NCBI GenBank assembly: GCA_000435075.1
Contig: FR890580.1
Span: 1-37,387, forward strand
Origin: Bacteroides sp. CAG:770
GTDB taxonomy: Bacteria > Bacteroidota > Bacteroidia > Bacteroidales > UBA932
Reading direction: 5' to 3'
Length of the DNA stretch: 37,387 bases
Notes under the pieces: generated by a model
Databases searched by the model: none
Seen by the model: the letters and a program-made list of their open reading frames with translations, nothing else
Told to the model about the DNA's origin: nothing
Shown: positions 33,434 through 37,387 of the stretch, piece after piece
Position numbering within the stretch: position 1 is the stretch's first letter
Layout: each line of letters starts with the position of its first letter
Made by a program: the position numbers and the translations under genes

Positions 33434-34345
33434 ATGAAACGTATATCATTTATTATCAGTCTTTTCGTGATGCTTGTAGCTTGTTCTGCATCACTTGACA
33501 ATGCCGATTATATTCCGGGGCCGAACGGCTCCGGAAGCGATGACACTTCGGAAACCGAGCCTGATGTCATTGCCGATAACCAGATAAAGGTCATATCGTT
33601 CAATGTCAGAACTTCCACAGGTGACAAGAATACTTCCAATGCGTGGGACCTTCGAAAGAAGGCTATCCCTCCAATGTTCGCCAAGGAGAATCCTACCGTA
33701 TTCGGTGTGCAGGAGGCGCGCGAAAATCAGATGTCCTTCCTGAGATCGCAAGTTGCAGGATATGAGGGAATCGGAGTCGGTCGTGATGACGGCAAGACTG
33801 CCGGTGAAACAATGGGTATCTTCTATAAGACCAGCGATGTGGAACTGGTCAAGTGGGGGACATTCTGGCTTTCACAGACTCCGGACACTCCGTCCAAGGG
33901 CTGGGATGCGAAGTATTACAGGACCGCTACTTGGGCTGTATTCAAGCATAAGCCTTCAGGCGTCACATTCATGTATGTGAATACACATCTGGACAATGCC
34001 GGCAAACTTGCGCGTCAGAACGGGCTGCTCCTTATCCGGGACAAGATTATCGAATATAACACTGGCAATTGGCCTGTCATCCTGACGGCTGATTTTAACT
34101 CTACGACGGATGATCCTATATTTGACAGTGTGAAGGAGCTAATGACAGATGCCCGTACAGCATGCCCTGTTACCGACAAGTATGGCTCATATAACGGATG
34201 GGGACAGTCAAACTCTGTCATAGACCATATCTTCTATCGCGGATTCAAGGGAATCGCGTTCCATACCATCCGTGATGTCTATGACGGTGTGCAGTACATG
34301 TCTGACCACTATCCTGTATCTGCAGTCCTGCAGGTGCAGAATTAA
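33434..34345 (+). CDS. Endonuclease/exonuclease/phosphatase family lipoprotein
   Basis: 303 residues with lipoprotein signal (FVMLVACS). The EEP fold is well supported in order: IKVISFNVR, PTVFGVQEA (metal-binding Glu), TFMYVNTHLDN, ILTADFNST, VIDHIFY and MSDHYPVSAVL. The family covers DNases, sphingomyelinases and sugar or inositol phosphatases; catalytic residues look intact, so an active phosphodiesterase or phosphatase at the cell surface is likely. It is the last gene of the SusC/SusD operon, 7 bp after the DUF5689 lipoprotein gene. A terminator-like stem follows 23 bp after the stop. Confidence 0.92.
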   Translation: MKRISFIISLFVMLVACSASLDNADYIPGPNGSGSDDTSETEPDVIADNQIKVISFNVRTSTGDKNTSNAWDLRKKAIPPMFAKENPTVFGVQEARENQMSFLRSQVAGYEGIGVGRDDGKTAGETMGIFYKTSDVELVKWGTFWLSQTPDTPSKGWDAKYYRTATWAVFKHKPSGVTFMYVNTHLDNAGKLARQNGLLLIRDKIIEYNTGNWPVILTADFNSTTDDPIFDSVKELMTDARTACPVTDKYGSYNGWGQSNSVIDHIFYRGFKGIAFHTIRDVYDGVQYMSDHYPVSAVLQVQN

Positions 34346-34368
34346 CTCTCATATATATAATGGTGTTT

Positions 34369-34400
34369 CCCCGGTCCGGCATATGCCAGGCCGGGGATTT
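34369..34400 (+). terminator. Terminator after the polysaccharide locus
   Basis: A GC-rich 12-bp stem (34369-34380 with 34385-34396) with one mismatch and one G-U pair, loop ATAT, followed by only ATTT. The short T-run makes it moderate, but it separates the SusC/D operon from the ribosomal promoter. Confidence 0.65.
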
Positions 34401-34413
34401 CAGTACTTATGGC

Positions 34414-34472
34414 CTGTAAATTTTACGATTTTTCGTAAGATTTTGTGGTTTGGAAAATTATTGCTACCTTTG
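34414..34472 (+). promoter_or_regulatory. Ribosomal protein operon promoter with upstream module
   Basis: TTTG (34442-34445), exact 19-bp spacer, TACCTTTG (34465-34472): a perfect Bacteroidota promoter. Directly upstream lies a module almost identical to 22134-22167, with the perfect dyad TTACGA-N4-TCGTAA (34423-34428, 34433-34438). Transcription should start near 34480, giving a leader of about 50 nt before rplM. Confidence 0.8.
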
Positions 34473-34532
34473 CGACCCCTATAATGTGTAGGGATCGCAA
34501 TTTTTATTATTAACCAATTAAAGATCAAGACA

Positions 34533-34988
34533 GTGGACACACAAAGCTACAAATCAGTTTTCTTGAATGAGAATACTGTAAACAAAGAGTGGGTCGTCAT
34601 TGATGCTACCGATCTGGCACTTGGCCGTCTTGCAGCACGCGTTGCTCTTGTCCTTCGTGGCAAGACCAAAGCTGGCTACACGCCTCATGTTGATTGCGGT
34701 GACAATGTCATCGTCATCAATGCTGAGAAGGTTGCCCTCAAGGGTAAGAAGATGACCAACAAGGTTTACACTCGTTACACCGGATATCCGGGTGGACAGC
34801 GTTTTACCACGCCTAAGGAGATTCTTCAGAGCAGCAGACCTACTGAACTCGTAAGGAAGGCCGTTAAAGGTATGCTTCCTAAGACTCGTCTTGGTGACAA
34901 GCTCATCAACAACCTGTTCATCTATGCAGGTCCTGAGCATCCTCACCAGGCACAGCAGCCAAAAGAAATTAAGTTGAACGAAATTTAA
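34533..34988 (+). CDS. rplM: Ribosomal protein L13
   Basis: 151 residues from a GTG start; MDTQSYKS matches the usual opening of Bacteroidota L13 proteins, supporting GTG over any later ATG. Motifs: WVVIDATDLALGRLAARVA, YTPHVDCGDNVIVINA, TRYTGYPGGQ and VKGMLPKTRLGDKLINNLFIY. It is a primary-binding protein of the large subunit. First gene of the rplM-rpsI-rpsB-tsf operon, 9 bp before rpsI. Confidence 0.97.
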   Translation: MDTQSYKSVFLNENTVNKEWVVIDATDLALGRLAARVALVLRGKTKAGYTPHVDCGDNVIVINAEKVALKGKKMTNKVYTRYTGYPGGQRFTTPKEILQSSRPTELVRKAVKGMLPKTRLGDKLINNLFIYAGPEHPHQAQQPKEIKLNEI

Positions 34989-34997
34989 ACAGAGCAA

Positions 34998-35390
34998 ATG
35001 GAGAAAACAGTAAACGCCCTTGGAAGACGTAAATCAGCTGTGGCTCGTGTTTATGTTGCAGCAGGTACAGGCAATGTGACCATCAATGGAAAGGAGCTCA
35101 AGGAGTACTTCCCTGACGAGACTCTTCAGTACATTGTAAATCAGCCATTTGAAGTTACTGCTACAGCAGGTCAGTTTGACATCAAGGCTAACCTCGTAGG
35201 AGGTGGAATCAAAGGACAGGCAGAGGCTATGAGACTCGGCATCGCTCGCGCACTCAGCGAGATCGACAGAGAGGCTTATCGTTCTGCCCTCAAGTCTGCA
35301 GGATTCCTCACCCGTGACTCAAGAGAGGTCGAGAGGAAGAAACCTGGTCAGCCTGGTGCACGTCGCCGCTTCCAGTTCAGTAAGCGTTAA
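34998..35390 (+). CDS. rpsI: Ribosomal protein S9
   Basis: 130 residues of standard length: opening NALGRRKSAVARVYV, central GGGIKGQAEAMRLGIARAL, and the C-terminal basic tail ending RRRFQFSKR that reaches toward the P-site tRNA (the family ends in KR). Co-transcribed with rplM; a 220-bp structured gap separates it from rpsB. Confidence 0.98.
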   Translation: MEKTVNALGRRKSAVARVYVAAGTGNVTINGKELKEYFPDETLQYIVNQPFEVTATAGQFDIKANLVGGGIKGQAEAMRLGIARALSEIDREAYRSALKSAGFLTRDSREVERKKPGQPGARRRFQFSKR

Positions 35391-35610
35391 TCTTACCGAC
35401 ACATTGATTTACATGCACAGTCCGGTTCAGAAATCTTCGGACCTCGCGCGGGGTGCGAATTCCGTGCAAGCTGCTTGAAGATTGCCGAGACTGCGGAAAA
35501 TCCAGGAGACCGGTCATGGGTGGCCGCTGCTCCGGGGTTGATGAAAAGAGCCCGACAGGTTATGGCTACAGCCTGAAGGGAAAGTGTAACAAAGAAACAT
35601 CACTTAAAAA
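35391..35610 (+). ncRNA. Structured leader between rpsI and rpsB (candidate regulatory RNA)
   Basis: A 220-bp gap with many possible stems and no gene. Visible pairings: TCCG (35421-35424) with CGGA (35438-35441), a bulged stem of 35461-35468 with 35491-35496, GGGUU/AGCCC around 35535-35553, and CAGGU/GCCUG around 35555-35575. Ribosomal protein operons often carry such leaders bound by one of their own products, here S2. Some words (GGTGCGAATTCCG at 35452, CCAGGAGACCGG at 35502) echo the L4 loop and B12 box of cobalamin riboswitches, but the upstream half of that aptamer is not apparent and the context does not fit. Confidence 0.5.
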
Positions 35611-36444
35611 ATGCCAAGAACAAATTTCCAAGAATTACTCGAAGCAGGTGCACATTTCGGACATCTTGCGAGGAAATGGAATCCTAAAATGGCTCCTTAT
35701 ATTTTCATTGAAAGGAACGGGATTCACATCATCGACCTGCACAAGAGTATCGTCAAGATTGACGAGGCTGCAGAGGTAATGAAAGAACTTGCACGCTCAG
35801 GCCGCAAGATTCTCTTCGTTGCTACCAAGAAGCAGGCTAAAGATATTATCGCTGAGAAAGCAGCTTCAGTTAACATGCCTTATGTTACTGAAAGATGGGC
35901 TGGTGGTATGCTTACCAACTTCCCTACAATCCGCAAGGCAATCAAGAAGATGAATACCATCGACAAGATGAAAGAGGATGGTACTTATGAGAAACTCGCT
36001 AAGCGTGAGCGTCTTCAGATTGACCGCCAGAGGGCTAAACTTGAGAAGAACCTCGGTTCAATCAAGGATATGAGCCGTCTCCCTTCCGCACTTTTCGTAG
36101 TTGATATACAGAAGGAGGCAAATGCCGTTAAAGAGGCTAACCGTCTGAACATTCCGGTAATCGCCATGGTTGATACTTGTTGCGATCCTACCCCGATTGA
36201 TTATGTGATTCCGGCTAATGATGATGCCGCAAAGTCAGTTGAGTACATCACCAACGCTCTTTGTGTTGCCATCCAGGAGGGATTGAACGAAAGGAAGCTT
36301 GAGAAGGAAAAAGAGGCTACAGCAGAGGCGGCCGAGAAGGCACCTGCAAAGAAGCTCCGTCCTCGCAAGGGAACAAAAGATGTTGAAGAAGCAGCTCCAG
36401 TAGAGGCAGTTGAGGCTCCAGCAGCAGAAGTTAAAGCAGAATAA
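35611..36444 (+). CDS. rpsB: Ribosomal protein S2
   Basis: 277 residues. Core S2 motifs: LLEAGAHFGHLARKWNPKM, IFIERNGIHIIDL, ILFVATKKQAKDII, ERWAGGMLTNFPTI, LPSALFVVDIQKE and VIAMVDTCCDPTPIDYVIPANDDA. The last ~50 residues form a low-complexity Ala/Glu/Lys/Pro tail, longer than in E. coli and common in Bacteroidota. Paired with tsf 18 bp downstream as in most bacteria. Confidence 0.98.
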   Translation: MPRTNFQELLEAGAHFGHLARKWNPKMAPYIFIERNGIHIIDLHKSIVKIDEAAEVMKELARSGRKILFVATKKQAKDIIAEKAASVNMPYVTERWAGGMLTNFPTIRKAIKKMNTIDKMKEDGTYEKLAKRERLQIDRQRAKLEKNLGSIKDMSRLPSALFVVDIQKEANAVKEANRLNIPVIAMVDTCCDPTPIDYVIPANDDAAKSVEYITNALCVAIQEGLNERKLEKEKEATAEAAEKAPAKKLRPRKGTKDVEEAAPVEAVEAPAAEVKAE

Positions 36445-36462
36445 TTTTAAACCTATTTTACT

Positions 36463-37296
36463 ATGCAGATTACAGCAGCTGACGTAATGAAATTACGTAA
36501 GATGACCAGTGCCGGTATGATGGATTGCAAGAAGGCTCTCGCAGAGGCTGAAGGCAACTTCGACAAGGCAGTTGAGATCATCCGTGAAAAAGGTAAGCTC
36601 GTAGCAGCTAAAAGAGCTGACCGCGAGACTACCGAAGGCGCAGTTATCGTTCGCATTGAAGGTGGCAAGGCGATTATCGTCTGCCTCGGTTGCGAAACAG
36701 ACTTCGTATCAGCTACTCCAGATTTCAAGGCTCTCGCAAATTCTATAGCAGATGCAGCTATCGCTGCTTTCCCTGCTGACATCGAGGCTCTTAAGTCTGT
36801 AAAACTTAGCGACGGCTACACAGTAGAAGAGGAGATTTCTGCTCAGACAGGTAAGACAGGTGAGAAGCACGTTCTCGCTTACTATGCAGCTCTCGAGGCT
36901 CCATACATCGCACAGTACGTTCATAACAACTCAAAGGTAGCTTCTATCGTTGCATTCAGCAAGGAAGTTCCTGCTGAGATCGGTAAGAACGTTGCCATGC
37001 AGGTAACCTCAATGCACCCGGTTTCAGTTTCTGAGGCTGATTGCCCTAAGGAGACCGTTGAGAAGGAGTTAGCAATGTACAAGCAGCAGATTGCTGAGGA
37101 TCCGAAGATGGCAGGCAAGCCGGAGGCTATGCTTGAGAACATCGCAAAGGGTAAGCTCAAGAAGTTCTTCAAAGAGCAGACCCTTGAGGATCAGGAGTTC
37201 ATCTGGGACAACAAGATGACTGTCCTCGAGTATATCCACACTGCAGACAAGGACGCTAAGGTTCTTGCTTTCAGAAGATATTCACTCACAGACTAA
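36463..37296 (+). CDS. tsf: Elongation factor Ts
   Basis: 277 residues; N-terminal UBA-like domain (ADVMKLRKMTSAGMMDCKKALAEAEGNFDKAVEIIREKG) and the core with CLGCETDFVSATPDFKALA, followed by dimerisation and coiled parts. It exchanges GDP for GTP on EF-Tu. Last gene of the operon; a terminator lies 18 bp downstream. Confidence 0.98.
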   Translation: MQITAADVMKLRKMTSAGMMDCKKALAEAEGNFDKAVEIIREKGKLVAAKRADRETTEGAVIVRIEGGKAIIVCLGCETDFVSATPDFKALANSIADAAIAAFPADIEALKSVKLSDGYTVEEEISAQTGKTGEKHVLAYYAALEAPYIAQYVHNNSKVASIVAFSKEVPAEIGKNVAMQVTSMHPVSVSEADCPKETVEKELAMYKQQIAEDPKMAGKPEAMLENIAKGKLKKFFKEQTLEDQEFIWDNKMTVLEYIHTADKDAKVLAFRRYSLTD

Positions 37297-37314
37297 TTAC
37301 TCTGTTATCAAGAT

Positions 37315-37346
37315 GAGGCTGACCCAAAAGGGTTGGTCTCTTTTTT
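37315..37346 (+). terminator. Terminator of the rplM-tsf operon
   Basis: An 11-bp stem with two G-U pairs and an A-C-type mismatch tolerance at the centre (37315-37325 with 37330-37340), loop AAAA, and six T residues (37341-37346). Confidence 0.85.
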
Positions 37347-37365
37347 ATATAGGGTGTCGTAGAGT

Positions 37366-37383
37366 TGTCGGAAGGCTCCGACA
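37366..37383. repeat. Perfect 7-bp dyad at the window edge
   Basis: TGTCGGA-AGGC-TCCGACA. It may be the start of a further structured or repeated sequence beyond the window; nothing more can be said. Confidence 0.5.
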
Positions 37384-37387
37384 GAGT

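Noticed and set aside
35452..35513. Cobalamin riboswitch call
   Set aside because: Only the L4-like and B12-box-like words match; the upstream half of the aptamer is not apparent and the downstream gene is rpsB. Left as a resemblance needing a covariance search.

Overview
The window looks like a chromosomal segment of a member of the Bacteroidales (Bacteroidota); family and genus are not resolved. The evidence is SusC/SusD pairs, STN-domain TonB receptors with FecR anti-sigma factors, DUF4249, BACON and DUF5689 lipoproteins, ISAon1-type transposase remnants, a gene order rplM-rpsI-rpsB-tsf, and promoters of the Bacteroidota type (TTTG, 19-20 bp, TAnnTTTG) with little sign of Shine-Dalgarno use.

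Layout: (1) 1-1260 is decayed accessory DNA: a truncated ISAon1-like transposase N-terminal piece with a 41-bp tandem duplication, a truncated RhuM-like gene, a pair of interlocking inverted repeats and a strong terminator. (2) 1314-8196 is a haem/iron-linked block: outer-membrane porin, imelysin-like lipoprotein, di-haem oxidoreductase with two CxxCH sites, then a fused CcsBA cytochrome c synthase able to attach those haems. (3) 8221-15288 is the most unusual part: a cassette bounded by ~340-360 bp inverted repeats whose 208-bp cores are identical. It carries a small lipoprotein, a single ORF joining an ECF sigma factor to a complete TonB-dependent receptor, a DUF4249 lipoprotein and a FecR-type anti-sigma factor. 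Its right side holds a gene-free stretch with a sigma-54-like promoter and a series of hairpins. (4) 15349-22128 is housekeeping: an orphan frdC/sdhC, pyrH-frr, bifunctional DAHP synthase/chorismate mutase, lpxK, pfkA and a dus gene. (5) 22212-34345 is a polysaccharide-utilisation-type locus under a conventional split ECF sigma/FecR pair: sigma, GH3 glycosidase, FecR, STN-SusC, SusD, BACON-DUF5689 lipoprotein, and an endonuclease/exonuclease/phosphatase-family lipoprotein. (6) 34415-37346 is the ribosomal operon rplM-rpsI-(structured leader)-rpsB-tsf.

Two cell-surface signalling systems therefore sit in one window. One has the usual separate sigma, FecR and STN receptor genes. The other has sigma factor and receptor in one reading frame, with the end of sigma region 4 doubling as the positively charged start of the receptor signal peptide. 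I consider this fusion, inside an inverted-repeat cassette that may have been inserted next to frdC, the best candidate for an undescribed system. A second unexpected link is a ~33-bp promoter-upstream module shared by the ribosomal operon and the ECF sigma gene of the polysaccharide locus.
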